Shown: positions 16,856-25,738 of the stretch, piece after piece
Layout of the letters: each line of letters begins with the position of its first letter
How positions within the stretch are numbered: position 1 is the first letter of the stretch
Assembly: GCA_964470555.1 (NCBI GenBank)
Contig: CAYYDG010000031.1
Location: forward strand, 25,785 to 89,784
Direction of reading: 5' to 3'
DNA: 64,000 nt
DNA from: RBC074 sp964470555
GTDB lineage: Bacteria; Acidobacteriota; Blastocatellia; RBC074
Position numbers and translations under genes: made by a program
Notes under the pieces: generated by a model
Databases searched by the model: none
Told to the model about the DNA's origin: nothing
Seen by the model: the letters and a program-made list of their open reading frames with translations, nothing else

Positions 16856-17395
16856 GTGAGCGGGGCAGCAAATGAATCTGAAACCAAATGGACGTGGAGT
16901 CTGAGAGTGATTCCCGGAGCCGTTCCTCGCGCGCAGGTTCGCACCACATTGACCTATCGTTTCCATCCGCGATTGAGCGCCGGAATCGAATACAACCCAA
17001 AAGGCGAAACCGCCACTGCACGGGTTGGGCCGCTGGTCAATTTTCTGGCGATGACCGAAACCGATAAACGCCCTGCGTTGATGGTCGGAACCAGTTCCGA
17101 CCGCATCGGCACGCGCGACGGTCAATCGTTTTACGCCACGTTGAGCAAAAACCTGAAACGCGAAACCGGATTGCCCATCGCGCCTTATGCCGGCATAGCC
17201 TACAGCACCTTTCAGGATCGCCTGCTGGGATTGGGCGGATTGAACGTGCAATTCACGCGCAATTTTTCGGGACTGGCGATGTTCGACGGAGTCCACGTGC
17301 ATCCCATGCTGTTTTACAACTACAAACGCAGCCAGTTTTTGTTCATCCTGGTCAAAGGGCGACTTCCCGGCGTCGGTTACAACATCACGTTTTAA
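16856..17395 (+). CDS. Beta-strand-rich protein, possible outer-membrane barrel part
   Basis: 179 residues from a GTG at 16856, preceded by CGAAGG. No signal peptide is predicted, which is odd for the content. The chain is a series of alternating amphipathic strands with aromatic ends: 'RTTLTYRFHPRLSAGIEYNP', 'ALMVGTSSDR', 'SFYATLSKNLKR', 'GIAYSTFQDR', 'HPMLFYNYKRSQFLFILVK', ending 'GYNITF' with a C-terminal Phe as in outer-membrane beta barrels. It begins 27 bases after the thioredoxin stop, so is likely co-transcribed. It may be a barrel whose signal has been lost, or it may be exported as part of a complex. Identity is uncertain. Confidence 0.55.
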   Translation: MSGAANESETKWTWSLRVIPGAVPRAQVRTTLTYRFHPRLSAGIEYNPKGETATARVGPLVNFLAMTETDKRPALMVGTSSDRIGTRDGQSFYATLSKNLKRETGLPIAPYAGIAYSTFQDRLLGLGGLNVQFTRNFSGLAMFDGVHVHPMLFYNYKRSQFLFILVKGRLPGVGYNITF

Positions 17396-17506
17396 CTCTT
17401 TTTGTTGAAGGATTGTCATTCAGGCCATTGCCGCAACAGCAACGTCAGGCGATACTATGCCCCGACGTTCTTGCGGTATGAATTTCTCAACCAAACCGGA
17501 GATTGG

Positions 17507-19411
17507 ATGAAACGCCTTACGCTGCTTCTCACAACCCTGTTGTGGCTAGGTTTGCTTTCCAACGTGGCGCATCAACAAACTGACCTGCTCGCCATTGTTG
17601 GAGCAACCGTCATTGACGGAACAGGGGCAGAACCCAAAAAACAAACCGTACTCATTCGCGGCGAACGCATCGAAGCCGTTATTTCCCCGAATACGCCTCT
17701 ACCTGCCAACGCTCGAATTCTCAACGCTGAAGGGTTGACGTTGATGCCGGGCATTTTCGATCTGCATACACATCTGCCTTATGCCAGCGGCGGAGGCGTG
17801 ACCGGCGATTGGCCCAAAAATCTGAAAGCGTATTTGTATTGCGGCGTGACTTCTGTCGTGGATTTCGGCACTTATCCAGAAACCTTCGAACCGATGCGTA
17901 GACTTATCAAAACCGGCGTCGTCGAAGCTCCGCGCATCAGTCTGGCCGCGCGAATGACCACGCCGGGCGGTCACGGAGCCGAAGGCGGACGAGGTGAATT
18001 TTTCTCGCTGGAAGTTTCGACGCCGCGCGAAGCGCGCGCTGCCGTTCGCCGCGTGCTGCCTTATCAACCCGATGTCATCAAGGTCTTCACAGACGGTTGG
18101 CGTTACGGCGCGGCGGCGGATATGACCAGCATGAACGAAGAGACGCTGAGCGCGCTGGTTGACGAAGCTCACAAAAACGGCCTTGAAGTTCTGACGCACA
18201 CCGTGTCGCTGGACAAAGCCAAAATTGCCGCGCGCTCCAAAGTTGATGTCATCGCTCACGGCATAGGCGACCGCGACGCCGACGACGAATTGTTCGCGCT
18301 GATGAAAGCCAGCGGCACGACTTATGCGCCGACTCTGGCCGTATACGAACCGCGAGCACGGGATATTTTGACGCCTTTACTCGACACCGTGCTGGAACCG
18401 GCGGTCAAAACCGGCATCAATCCTCCGTTGATTCCTCCACAAACTCCGCCGCTCAAACCGGCTGCCGGTTCGGCGGAAAACGGCGATGCGCCACGCGTGC
18501 GTCGCTGGGCGACTTTGCAACGCAACACTGCCGCCTTGCGAAAAGCCGGTGTCACGTTTGGAACCGGAACCGATGCGGGCGTCACCGGAACGCATCACGG
18601 ATGGGCGACGTTGCGCGAATTGCAATTGCTGGTGGCTGGTGGATTGACTGCGCTGGAAGCCATCACAGCCGCCACGGGCAATGCTGCGCGCGCCATCAAG
18701 GTTGATGCCGAACGCGGAACCATCACCGCCGGAAAACTCGCCGATCTGATACTGGTCGCTGGCGAACCGCACAAAACCATCGGCGACATCGAAAAAATCA
18801 GCAAAGTTTTTTTGGGCGGGCGCGAACTGGATCGGGAAAAGATGGCGCGCGACATCGCTTCGCCAACGTTGAGCGCTATCCCTGCGGTCAAGGCACAGGA
18901 ATTGATTGACGATTTCGAGCGTGCCAATGGCCGCAGCCAACTCGACACGCTGTGGGTCAATTCTTCAGACGCCGGAGTGGATCCATCAAAAATCGTTTTT
19001 GGCAGAGTTCGGCGTGAAACAAACAACCAAGCGTTGTCCGTTTCGGTGCGAATGTCTGAAAAAGAGCGTCCTTTCGCACGTGTCAGCATTCCGCTCAGCC
19101 GCGGAGCAATCGAACCGGCTGACGCCAGAGCGTTTCGCGGTGTGCAGTTCGACGCTCGTGGCGATGGCGAATATCGCTTGATCGTCCCAATTTACAATAC
19201 GCGCAGCGCGTCTTCGTATTTTTCGGTTCCGTTCAATGCCAGCCCACAATGGCAAACCCTCAAACTGGATTTCGCTTCGTTCAAACAGACAGGCTCGCGG
19301 TCGCCTGTTCAATGGACTGGGGCGGATTTGTTGATGCTCAGCTTTGAAGTCGCTCGGCCTGCGGGCAGCTTTGGCTGGCTGGAATTGGACAACATCAAAT
19401 TTTATCGTTGA
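17507..19411 (+). CDS. Amidohydrolase-family enzyme with C-terminal CIA30-like domain
   Basis: 634 residues. ATG 17507 follows CCGGAGATTGG; a 35-codon upstream extension has no ribosome binding site. Signal peptide ~1-21. Residues ~25-440 are a metal-dependent amidohydrolase: 'GLTLMPGIFDLHTHLPYASG' with the HxH motif, 'VIKVFTDGW' with the carboxylated-Lys region, 'LEVLTHTVSLDK', 'DVIAHGIGDRD' and 'FGTGTDAGVTGTHHG'. The last ~165 residues start at 'IDDFERANGRSQLDTLWVNS' and continue with 'RAFRGVQFDARGDGEYRLIV' and 'GWLELDNIKFYR', as in CIA30 (complex I intermediate-associated protein 30), a carbohydrate-binding-like fold. Such a fusion suggests an exported hydrolase with a binding module; the substrate is not evident. 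Confidence 0.88.
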   Translation: MKRLTLLLTTLLWLGLLSNVAHQQTDLLAIVGATVIDGTGAEPKKQTVLIRGERIEAVISPNTPLPANARILNAEGLTLMPGIFDLHTHLPYASGGGVTGDWPKNLKAYLYCGVTSVVDFGTYPETFEPMRRLIKTGVVEAPRISLAARMTTPGGHGAEGGRGEFFSLEVSTPREARAAVRRVLPYQPDVIKVFTDGWRYGAAADMTSMNEETLSALVDEAHKNGLEVLTHTVSLDKAKIAARSKVDVIAHGIGDRDADDELFALMKASGTTYAPTLAVYEPRARDILTPLLDTVLEPAVKTGINPPLIPPQTPPLKPAAGSAENGDAPRVRRWATLQRNTAALRKAGVTFGTGTDAGVTGTHHGWATLRELQLLVAGGLTALEAITAATGNAARAIKVDAERGTITAGKLADLILVAGEPHKTIGDIEKISKVFLGGRELDREKMARDIASPTLSAIPAVKAQELIDDFERANGRSQLDTLWVNSSDAGVDPSKIVFGRVRRETNNQALSVSVRMSEKERPFARVSIPLSRGAIEPADARAFRGVQFDARGDGEYRLIVPIYNTRSASSYFSVPFNASPQWQTLKLDFASFKQTGSRSPVQWTGADLLMLSFEVARPAGSFGWLELDNIKFYR

Positions 19412-19447
19412 ACTTTTGCACCGCTACACTTCACCTTCGGAGGTTAG

Positions 19448-20824
19448 ATGAACAACACAGGACTTTATAAACAACTGGACAGTTATGTCCGCAGCTCTCG
19501 CAGTGAATTTGAAAGCAAGTTGGCCGAATTGGTCGAAACGCCAAGCGTCAGCAGCGACCCCGAACGTCGCGCGGACATACGACGCTGCGGCGAACTGGCG
19601 GCGCAATACCTGCGCGATATGGGCGTAAAAGCCGAAACCATCTCCACTCCCGGCAATCCCGTCGTGATGGGTTCGCTCGTCACCAATTTGAAGTATCCGA
19701 CGGTGACCATATACAACCATCTGGACGTGCAACCCGCCGATCCTTCGGAATGGAACAAAGCTCCGTTCACTTTTTACAAAACCGGGGATCGTTACGAAGG
19801 TCGCGGAACCACCGACGACAAAGGCCCAGCCCTGACGGCGATGCTGGCGGTTCGTTACGCCGTGCAAAACGGTTTGCCGCTCAATTTCAAATTCATCTGG
19901 GAACTGGAAGAGGAAATCGGATCGCCGAATTTTGAATACTTCGTCAAACGCAACAAAGGCCATTTGCAGACTTCTTCGATTCTGGTGTCCGACACCATCT
20001 GGATTTCGCGCAAACAACCTGCCGTGCCTTATGGATTGCGTGGATTGCAGGCGTTTTTATTCAAGCTGGAAACGCACGCCAAGGACGTGCATTCGGGTCT
20101 GGTGGGTGGTGCAGCCAGAAATCCGCTGGGTGAACTGGCTCAGGTCATCAGCCAGTGTTACGACGCCAAAACCGGCAAAGTGAAAATCCCCGGTTTTTAC
20201 GACGACGTTGTCGCAGCCACCAAAGAAGAAGTCGCCAACTTCGTCAATTCAGGCTTCACGACCAAAGGCTATCAAAAAGCTCATGAGCTGAAGACGCTTC
20301 GCGCCAACATGAAAACCGAAGCCGACGTGTTGAAAGCGATTATGGCTGCGCCGACGTTTGAAGTTCACGGCATTACTGGCGGGTATAACGGTCCCGGCGT
20401 CAAAACCGTCGTTCCGTATCGAGCCGAAGCGAAAATCAGCACGCGACTGGTTCCCAACCAGCGCCCGGCCAAAATCGCCAAACTCGTCAAAGATTTCGTC
20501 CGCGACCTCAACCCGGACGTGAAAGTGGAAACACCTCAATCATTGGAACCGTTCGTCGGCGATTTCGAAGGCGCTTATGCCGACGCCGCTCGCGTGGCAA
20601 TGAAATTCGCCTTCGGCAAAGAACCCGCCTTCACGCGCGAAGGCGGCTCCATCGGCGCAGTCGTGACCATGCAAAAACACCTGCGCGCGCCCATTACATT
20701 TTTGGGTTTGAGTTTGCCGGAACACGGATACCACGCCAAAAACGAAAACTACGATTGGGGACAAACTTCAGGCGGTATCAAAATGTTCGTAAAGTATTTC
20801 GAGGAAATTTCCAAGCTGAAGTAA
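19448..20824 (+). CDS. M20-family dipeptidase / metallopeptidase
   Basis: 458 residues, ATG after CGGAGG. No signal peptide, so cytoplasmic. Metal ligand motifs are present: 'VTIYNHLDVQPADPSEW' (His and Asp), 'GRGTTDDKGPALTAMLAV' (Asp), 'LEEEIGSPNFEYF' (Glu pair) and 'FLGLSLPEHGYHAKNENYDW' (C-terminal His). The lid domain lies at ~190-330. This layout matches the M20 dipeptidases related to carnosinase and DapE-like/PepV enzymes. It probably cleaves dipeptides; substrate is unknown. The preceding amidohydrolase gene ends 36 bases upstream, so a common mRNA is likely. Confidence 0.92.
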   Translation: MNNTGLYKQLDSYVRSSRSEFESKLAELVETPSVSSDPERRADIRRCGELAAQYLRDMGVKAETISTPGNPVVMGSLVTNLKYPTVTIYNHLDVQPADPSEWNKAPFTFYKTGDRYEGRGTTDDKGPALTAMLAVRYAVQNGLPLNFKFIWELEEEIGSPNFEYFVKRNKGHLQTSSILVSDTIWISRKQPAVPYGLRGLQAFLFKLETHAKDVHSGLVGGAARNPLGELAQVISQCYDAKTGKVKIPGFYDDVVAATKEEVANFVNSGFTTKGYQKAHELKTLRANMKTEADVLKAIMAAPTFEVHGITGGYNGPGVKTVVPYRAEAKISTRLVPNQRPAKIAKLVKDFVRDLNPDVKVETPQSLEPFVGDFEGAYADAARVAMKFAFGKEPAFTREGGSIGAVVTMQKHLRAPITFLGLSLPEHGYHAKNENYDWGQTSGGIKMFVKYFEEISKLK

Positions 20825-20837
20825 AGGCTTTACCGAT

Positions 20838-20873
20838 GTTGCAGGAGATGGTTATTTCAACATCTCCTGCAAC
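20838..20873. terminator. Stem-loop between convergent genes
   Basis: Thirteen-base arms (20838-20850, 20861-20873) pair perfectly around a 10-base loop that contains the TAA of the minus-strand EVE gene. It can serve both converging genes. Part of the arm encodes the last residues of the EVE protein. Confidence 0.65.
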
Positions 20874-21259
20874 ACTTCCCAATGTATTCCAGCGACGGGC
20901 ATCACTGACAGTCGCGGCAGCCGAATCAGATCAAATTCCCGCAACGCATCGTTCCCCTTGATTTCATTCAACGTCACCGGTTTGGTCAACCGGCGTTTCG
21001 GTTTCAAATTCACCACCACTTGTTTTTCATCATCAGCGGTTGGATCGGGATAAGGTTCGCTGACGGCTTCAGCAATTCCGACCACCGCTTTTTCGTTGCC
21101 TGTGTGGTAGATGAGAATTTCGTCGCCAAGGCGGACTTCGCGCAGATTCTTCAGCGCAAGGTTGTTGTTGACGCCATCCCAGACGCCTTTTTTCTCGCGT
21201 TCCAGATCGTCGTAGGAATATTCACTCGGTTCGGTTTTGAACAACCAGCGTTTAGGCAT
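20852..21259 (-). CDS. EVE-domain protein
   Basis: 135 residues. Start at ATG 21259 (protein opens 'MPKRWLFKTEPSEYSYDDLE'); an upstream in-frame extension of 54 codons has no function and no binding site. The whole chain is one EVE domain, a PUA-like fold: 'KTEPSEYSYDDL', 'WDGVNNNLALKNLREVRLGD', 'EILIYHTGNEKAVVGIAEA', 'VVVNLKPKRRLTKPVTLNEI' and 'LIRLPRLSVMPVAGIHWEVL'. Such domains bind modified nucleotides in RNA or DNA; stand-alone members are common housekeeping proteins. No partner is obvious. Confidence 0.93.
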   Translation of the reverse strand: MPKRWLFKTEPSEYSYDDLEREKKGVWDGVNNNLALKNLREVRLGDEILIYHTGNEKAVVGIAEAVSEPYPDPTADDEKQVVVNLKPKRRLTKPVTLNEIKGNDALREFDLIRLPRLSVMPVAGIHWEVLQEMLK

Positions 21260-21430
21260 TTTTACTTCCTTCAGAGCACCAGATTTTGAAGACACCAATG
21301 GCCAAGCGCGTTTGTGCGCTAGGCCAATAAATAAAAATAAAAGAGCTACGATTATGGCCGATTCGGGACATCCGGGATCAACGTTTTCGCTGACCGGCCA
21401 TCGGCAGGTTCCCACGTGCAAATTATGAAT

Positions 21431-21907
21431 TCACGAAACGGGCTTTGTCAGATCGGTCAGGGTTGCATCTGCCACTTTTTGCAGGTCAGCGGGAGCCAAG
21501 ATCATCTGCAACCCGCGTTGCCCGGCGCTGACGCTGATGCGTTCGTGGTCAAGCGCGCTTTGATCCAGAAAAAGCGAATACTTTTTCTTCGACCCCAGCG
21601 GTGAGACGCCGCCACGAATATAACCCGTCAGGGATTGTATTTCCTTGACCGGCACAAGCTCAACCCGCTTGTTTCCGGTCGCTGAGGCAAACTTTTTCAG
21701 ATCGAGTTCCTGATCGCCAGGAATGCAAGCCATTACCACGCCTGTCTTGTCGCCGCGCGCCACCAGCGTTTTGAATGTCGCTTCTGGCGGCATGTTCACC
21801 TTCCGGGCGACGGTGATGGCATCCAGTTCATCTTCGCTCACTTCATACGCGCGAAGCTCGTAAGTGATTTTCAGTTGATCCAGCATTCTGGCGGCAATGG
21901 TTTTCAT
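21431..21907 (-). CDS. ybaK: Cys-tRNA(Pro)/Cys-tRNA(Cys) deacylase, YbaK/EbsC family
   Basis: 158 residues from ATG 21907, 11 bases after the stop of the upstream ABC-F gene. The sequence follows the YbaK fold: 'KTIAARMLDQLKITYELRAY', 'FKTLVARGDKTGVVMACIPG', 'DQELDLKKFASATGNKRVEL' with the conserved Lys/Asp pocket, 'TGYIRGGVSPLGSKKKYSLF' and 'GQRGLQMILAPADLQKVAD'. Family members hydrolyse Cys-tRNA(Pro) made in error by ProRS. It is cytoplasmic. The gene symbol is assigned by family only. Confidence 0.9.
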   Translation of the reverse strand: MKTIAARMLDQLKITYELRAYEVSEDELDAITVARKVNMPPEATFKTLVARGDKTGVVMACIPGDQELDLKKFASATGNKRVELVPVKEIQSLTGYIRGGVSPLGSKKKYSLFLDQSALDHERISVSAGQRGLQMILAPADLQKVADATLTDLTKPVS

Positions 21908-21918
21908 ACTTCTGTTTT

Positions 21919-23847
21919 TCAGACACTGGTTGCTGCGCTTGCCTGTGATTCGGATTCCAACGCCTTTTCCCACCGTTGATACAGTTCAGCGATGCTGGCT
22001 TCCAGCGATTGATATTGTTCACTCAACTCAAACAGTTTGTCCTTGTCGCGCGCAACGTCTTCGGTGGAAAGCAACGCAGCCAATTCCTGAAGCTCGGTTT
22101 CAGCGCCGTGAATTTCGGTTTCGATTTCCGCAGGCGACGGCGATTTCTGGCGCGATTTGTTCGTCTTGTTCTGTTTGGGAATTTCCGCCTTGCGCGCCTG
22201 TCGTTCGGCTTTTTGGGATTCGGCTTCGCGCATCAGTTGTTCAGCCAGCGTGCGATGATGCGCTTCGTAAAATTCGCTGTACCCGCCGTCGAAGTATTCG
22301 ACGCCTTTGTCCGTGAACGCCAGAATCTGAGTGGCAATGCGGTCGAGAAAGTATCGGTCGTGCGAAACTGTGATGATCGTTCCGTCGAATTCGTTCAACG
22401 CATCTTCCAACGCTTCGCACGAAGCTATGTCCAAATGATTGGTCGGTTCGTCCAGCACCAGCACATTGACGCGCGAGTAAATCAATTTGGCAAGCGCCAG
22501 TCTTCCCTTTTCGCCGCCGGAAAGCGCCGCCACCGGTTTGAACACGTCGTCGCCCGTGAACAGAAACCGTCCCAGAAAGCCGCGCAGTTCGCCATCTGTG
22601 ATCGCCGATGAAGCGATGGTTCGCAACTCTTCAATGACCGTGTTGCGGTCGTCCACGGTCAACAAACGCTGATCGTAATATCCGAAATTGACGCCTGTTC
22701 CCCAGCGAAACTCTCCGTCAATCGGTTGTTGTTCGCCCAGAATCGTCCGCAGCAAGGTCGTTTTCCCTGTGCCGTTGCCGCCAATGATTCCCAGTCGTTC
22801 CGTTCGCCGAAGCGTGAGGTTCAAATTGTCGGCCAGCGTTTTGGTCTTAAAACCAATCGCCAGTTTATCCAGAATCAACACCTGATCGCCTGTACGCGCG
22901 GTCGGTTTCAGTTTGAAGCTGGCCGTGTCCAGATCGTTGACGTTTTCCAGCCGTTCCATTCGCTGGAGCATGTTGCGGCGCGATTTGGCTTGTTTGGTTT
23001 TCTGTCCGGCCAGATTGCGGCGAATGAATTCTTCTGTGCGTTCGATCATTTCGCGCTGCTGCTCATACGCGCGTTGCTGCATTTCGCGGCGTTCTTCTTT
23101 TTCGACCACGTATTGGCTGTAATTTCCCTTGTAGCTTTCGACCTTGCCGAATTCCAGATCGAGCACGCGATTGACCGTGTGATCCAGAAAGAATCGGTCG
23201 TGTGAAATAATCAGATACGCCGATTTGTAATTGCTCAAAAACTCTTCCAGCCATTCCACCGCGTCCACGTCCAGATGGTTGGTCGGTTCGTCCAGCAACA
23301 GAATGTCCGGTTCCAGCAACAACAACCGAGCCAGCCCCAATCTGTTCTTTTCGCCACCGGACAAACTTTCCGCGCGTTTGCCGAAATCCGCCTTGCCGAA
23401 TCCCAATCCCAGCAAGACGGCTTCGGCGCGCGCGTGATAACTGAATCCCCCTTCGCGTTCGTAAGCGTGCTGTGCATCGCTGTAATCGTGCATGACGCGG
23501 TCTAGCTCTTCGCCGGAAACTTCTGTCATAGCGTGTTCCAGATCGCGCATCTTCGTTTCCAGCGAACGCAGATTTTCAAAGACCGCCAGCGCGGCATCCA
23601 TCACGTTTTCCGCGCCGCTGAAATCCACGTGCTGAGCCAGCACGCCAAAACGCAACCCGCGCATCGCGTCAATCTCGCCCTTGTCAGCGGTTTCGACGCC
23701 GGTAATCAGACGCAGAATCGTCGTCTTGCCCGCACCGTTGCGGCCAACCAGAGCTACGTGTTCGCCGGGATTGATCTGGAAGGTGACCCCTCGCAGCACT
23801 TCTTGCGCGCCGTAGGATTTGGTGACTTCGTGAAAACGGAAAAGCAT
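21919..23847 (-). CDS. ABC-F family ATPase (translation factor type)
   Basis: 642 residues with two ABC domains and no membrane helices. First domain: Walker A 'GRNGAGKTT', signature 'LSGGEKNRLGLARLLLLEPD', Walker B 'ILLLDEPTNHLD'. An arm/linker with charged helices lies at ~240-300 ('KQAKSRRNMLQRMERLENVN'). Second domain: 'GGNGTGKTT', 'LSGGEKGRLALAKLIYSRVN', 'VLVLDEPTNHLD'. The C-terminal ~80 residues are a coiled coil. This layout is typical of the Uup/YdiF subgroup. Members act on the ribosome and not in transport. It is probably co-transcribed with the deacylase downstream. Confidence 0.93.
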   Translation of the reverse strand: MLFRFHEVTKSYGAQEVLRGVTFQINPGEHVALVGRNGAGKTTILRLITGVETADKGEIDAMRGLRFGVLAQHVDFSGAENVMDAALAVFENLRSLETKMRDLEHAMTEVSGEELDRVMHDYSDAQHAYEREGGFSYHARAEAVLLGLGFGKADFGKRAESLSGGEKNRLGLARLLLLEPDILLLDEPTNHLDVDAVEWLEEFLSNYKSAYLIISHDRFFLDHTVNRVLDLEFGKVESYKGNYSQYVVEKEERREMQQRAYEQQREMIERTEEFIRRNLAGQKTKQAKSRRNMLQRMERLENVNDLDTASFKLKPTARTGDQVLILDKLAIGFKTKTLADNLNLTLRRTERLGIIGGNGTGKTTLLRTILGEQQPIDGEFRWGTGVNFGYYDQRLLTVDDRNTVIEELRTIASSAITDGELRGFLGRFLFTGDDVFKPVAALSGGEKGRLALAKLIYSRVNVLVLDEPTNHLDIASCEALEDALNEFDGTIITVSHDRYFLDRIATQILAFTDKGVEYFDGGYSEFYEAHHRTLAEQLMREAESQKAERQARKAEIPKQNKTNKSRQKSPSPAEIETEIHGAETELQELAALLSTEDVARDKDKLFELSEQYQSLEASIAELYQRWEKALESESQASAATSV

Positions 23848-23854
23848 CGGGAAC

Positions 23855-23925
23855 GGTTGTCAGTTGCCGGTGGTCGGTTGTCGGCGGTATCTCAACCGAC
23901 TACCAACCACCGACCACCGACCACC
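23855..23925. repeat. Imperfect palindrome between ABC-F and SurA-like genes
   Basis: Arms of about 30 bases (23855-23884 and 23896-23925) pair with six mismatches around an 11-base loop. The arms themselves are built of tandem copies of GGTCGGT/ACCGACC. Lying five bases before the SurA-like gene's stop (minus strand) and upstream of the ABC-F start, it may be a processing or termination site. Confidence 0.6.
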
Positions 23926-23929
23926 AGAG

Positions 23930-25060
23930 TTATTTCTTCGGACTTTCAGCCGCTTCCGGTGAGGCAGCGGGACTTGCAGATGCGCCTGATTTGGCCGACG
24001 GAGCTGGACGTAGCACGCCAAAGCTGTTCGGGTTTTCCAGCATGCGCTGCGCCAGGAAATTTTCGATCTTGGCTTCGTCGCGCGCGCGAGCCTGCAACGC
24101 GGCGTCGGCAATCTGTTTGCGTTGCGCCAGAATCGCGTCGTTGATTTCCTTGCGAACCTCGTCCAGCGTGCGGTCGCGCGATTCGGTTTGTTTGCCGGTG
24201 ACTTTGAAAATGTGCCAGCGCCCGGCCTGATCCTTGACCGGCTCGGTGATGTCGCCTTCCTGCATGGCCATGAACCGGTCGCCCAGTGAAGCAGGCAACC
24301 CCATCATTTGCGGCAGTCCGACGAATTGCTCTTTCGCCAAAAAGCCAAGATCGCCGTTGTTGCGGAACGATTCGTGTTCGGACAACTGGCGCGCAATGGT
24401 GGCGAAATCCGAACCGTTTTTCAGACGAGTCTGAATTTCCTTGATGCGTTGCGCAGCGGCGGCGTCGCCAACGGCGTCAAACTTGGTTCCATTGTTGTTT
24501 GGATCAATGATGATGTCGGCCAGATATACACCCGGTTGCAACGAAAATTGTTTGGGATTTTCGTTGTAAACTTCGCTGACTTCCCGCTCCTGAACTTTCA
24601 ATTGCGAACTTAGCTTTTCATAAAGCTTGTTGACCGCCAGTTGGCGTTTGGCCAGTTCGCGGAACTGCTCTTCAGTCTGGTTGATCTGCTTCAGTTCATT
24701 GGCAAAAGCTTCTTCGGTCAGGCTGCGTTCCTGCTTGTACCGCTGTACTGCCTGGCGAACCTCATCATCCGTAGGATTGATGCCTTCTTTGGCTGCACGT
24801 TGGAAGAGGACTTCTTCATTAATCATAGTGTCCAGCGCCTGCAAGCGATAAGCGGCTTGTGCCAGTTGCGACAGTTGAGATTCCTGTCCACGAAACTGTT
24901 GGGCAATGGCACTGTCCAGGTCCTTGATCAGAATCTTTTTTCCGTTGACGGTAGCAGCAACATCATCGCCGCCCGTGCCATTGGCGCTGCCGCTGCCGCC
25001 ACAAGCTGCGGCTGAAATCGCCAAAACAAATAAAAAGGAATGCAACAAGATTTTTCGCAC
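23930..25060 (-). CDS. SurA/PrsA-like peptidyl-prolyl isomerase, lipoprotein
   Basis: 376 residues from GTG 25060, with GAGGAG 12 bases upstream. A lipobox ('AISAAAC', Cys20) ends the signal, so it is probably membrane-anchored. Residues ~33-170 are a SurA-N-like helical chaperone domain ('VNGKKILIKDLDSAIAQQFR', 'EQFRELAKRQLAVNKLYEKL'). A parvulin domain covers ~180-300: 'FATIARQLSEHESFRNNGDL', 'LGFLAKEQFVGLP', 'EPVKDQAGRWHIFKVTGKQT'. A C-terminal helix and a Pro/Ala/Ser-rich tail follow. It likely folds outer-membrane or secreted proteins. Unusually, it lies beside an ABC-F gene and not beside outer-membrane assembly genes. Confidence 0.9.
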   Translation of the reverse strand: MRKILLHSFLFVLAISAAACGGSGSANGTGGDDVAATVNGKKILIKDLDSAIAQQFRGQESQLSQLAQAAYRLQALDTMINEEVLFQRAAKEGINPTDDEVRQAVQRYKQERSLTEEAFANELKQINQTEEQFRELAKRQLAVNKLYEKLSSQLKVQEREVSEVYNENPKQFSLQPGVYLADIIIDPNNNGTKFDAVGDAAAAQRIKEIQTRLKNGSDFATIARQLSEHESFRNNGDLGFLAKEQFVGLPQMMGLPASLGDRFMAMQEGDITEPVKDQAGRWHIFKVTGKQTESRDRTLDEVRKEINDAILAQRKQIADAALQARARDEAKIENFLAQRMLENPNSFGVLRPAPSAKSGASASPAASPEAAESPKK

Positions 25061-25084
25061 TGTTAGTTAGCTCCTCAAGTTTTT

Positions 25085-25153
25085 CCACGAAGTCACACGA
25101 AAAAGCACGAAGGTGTTTTGTTTTCCTTCGTGACTCTTCGTGTGCCTTCGTGG
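25085..25153. repeat. Imperfect palindrome built of CACGAAG words
   Basis: Two 29-base arms (25085-25113, 25125-25153) pair with a few mismatches around an 11-base loop. Each arm is itself a row of CACGAAG-like words. It lies between the RidA stop and the start of the SurA-like gene. Similar word-built hairpins recur in other gaps of this window. Confidence 0.7.
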
Positions 25154-25173
25154 GTAGGTTTTGAATTCTTTTC

Positions 25174-25548
25174 TCAAGCCAAAGCGATGACTTCAATTTC
25201 GACTTTCACATCGCGCGGCAACCGAGCCGCTTGCACAGTCGAGCGCGCCGGGCGGGTTGCGCCAAAAAACGTCGCGTACACTTCGTTCATGACCGCAAAG
25301 TCATTCATATCTGCCAAAAAGACAGTGGTTTTGACAACCAGGCTCAGCGAAGACCCGGCGGCTTCGAGCACGGCTTGGACGTTGTTCAGCACACGTTCGG
25401 TTTGCGCGCGCACATCGCCTTCGATCAATTGGCCGGTTGCCGGATCGAGCGGAATCTGTCCCGAAGCAAAAACGAACCCATTGGCTTTGATTGCTTGCGA
25501 GTAAGGACCTATCGCCTGTGGGGCGCGGTCGGTCTGGACACTCTCCAT
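25174..25548 (-). CDS. ridA: RidA family protein (2-iminobutanoate/2-iminopropanoate deaminase)
   Basis: 124 residues. ATG 25548 is preceded by AGGAAAT; a longer frame begins far upstream without support. Family motifs: 'APQAIGPYSQAIKANGFVFA', 'SGQIPLDPATGQLIEGDVRA', 'QTERVLNNVQAVLEAAGSSL' and the catalytic-site Arg in 'RPARSTVQAARLPRDVKVEI' followed by 'EVIAL'. RidA is a small cytoplasmic trimer that hydrolyses reactive enamine/imine intermediates from PLP enzymes. The neighbours do not restrict its substrate. Confidence 0.95.
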   Translation of the reverse strand: MESVQTDRAPQAIGPYSQAIKANGFVFASGQIPLDPATGQLIEGDVRAQTERVLNNVQAVLEAAGSSLSLVVKTTVFLADMNDFAVMNEVYATFFGATRPARSTVQAARLPRDVKVEIEVIALA

Positions 25549-25738
25549 CTGTGATTTCCTGTGGTAATTGGATTTGGTCGCAAATTTGACGGCGGATTGT
25601 AATCGAAAAGGCTGGTTTGGTGAAGCGTCGCCCAAAAATCTCTGCATCATAGAAAAACCGGTTGGCGAAAACGACTTTTGAACGTCTCCGCCAACCTGAT
25701 TAGCGCATCCCGTTACTCACCGTCAGAACTGCCACGCT

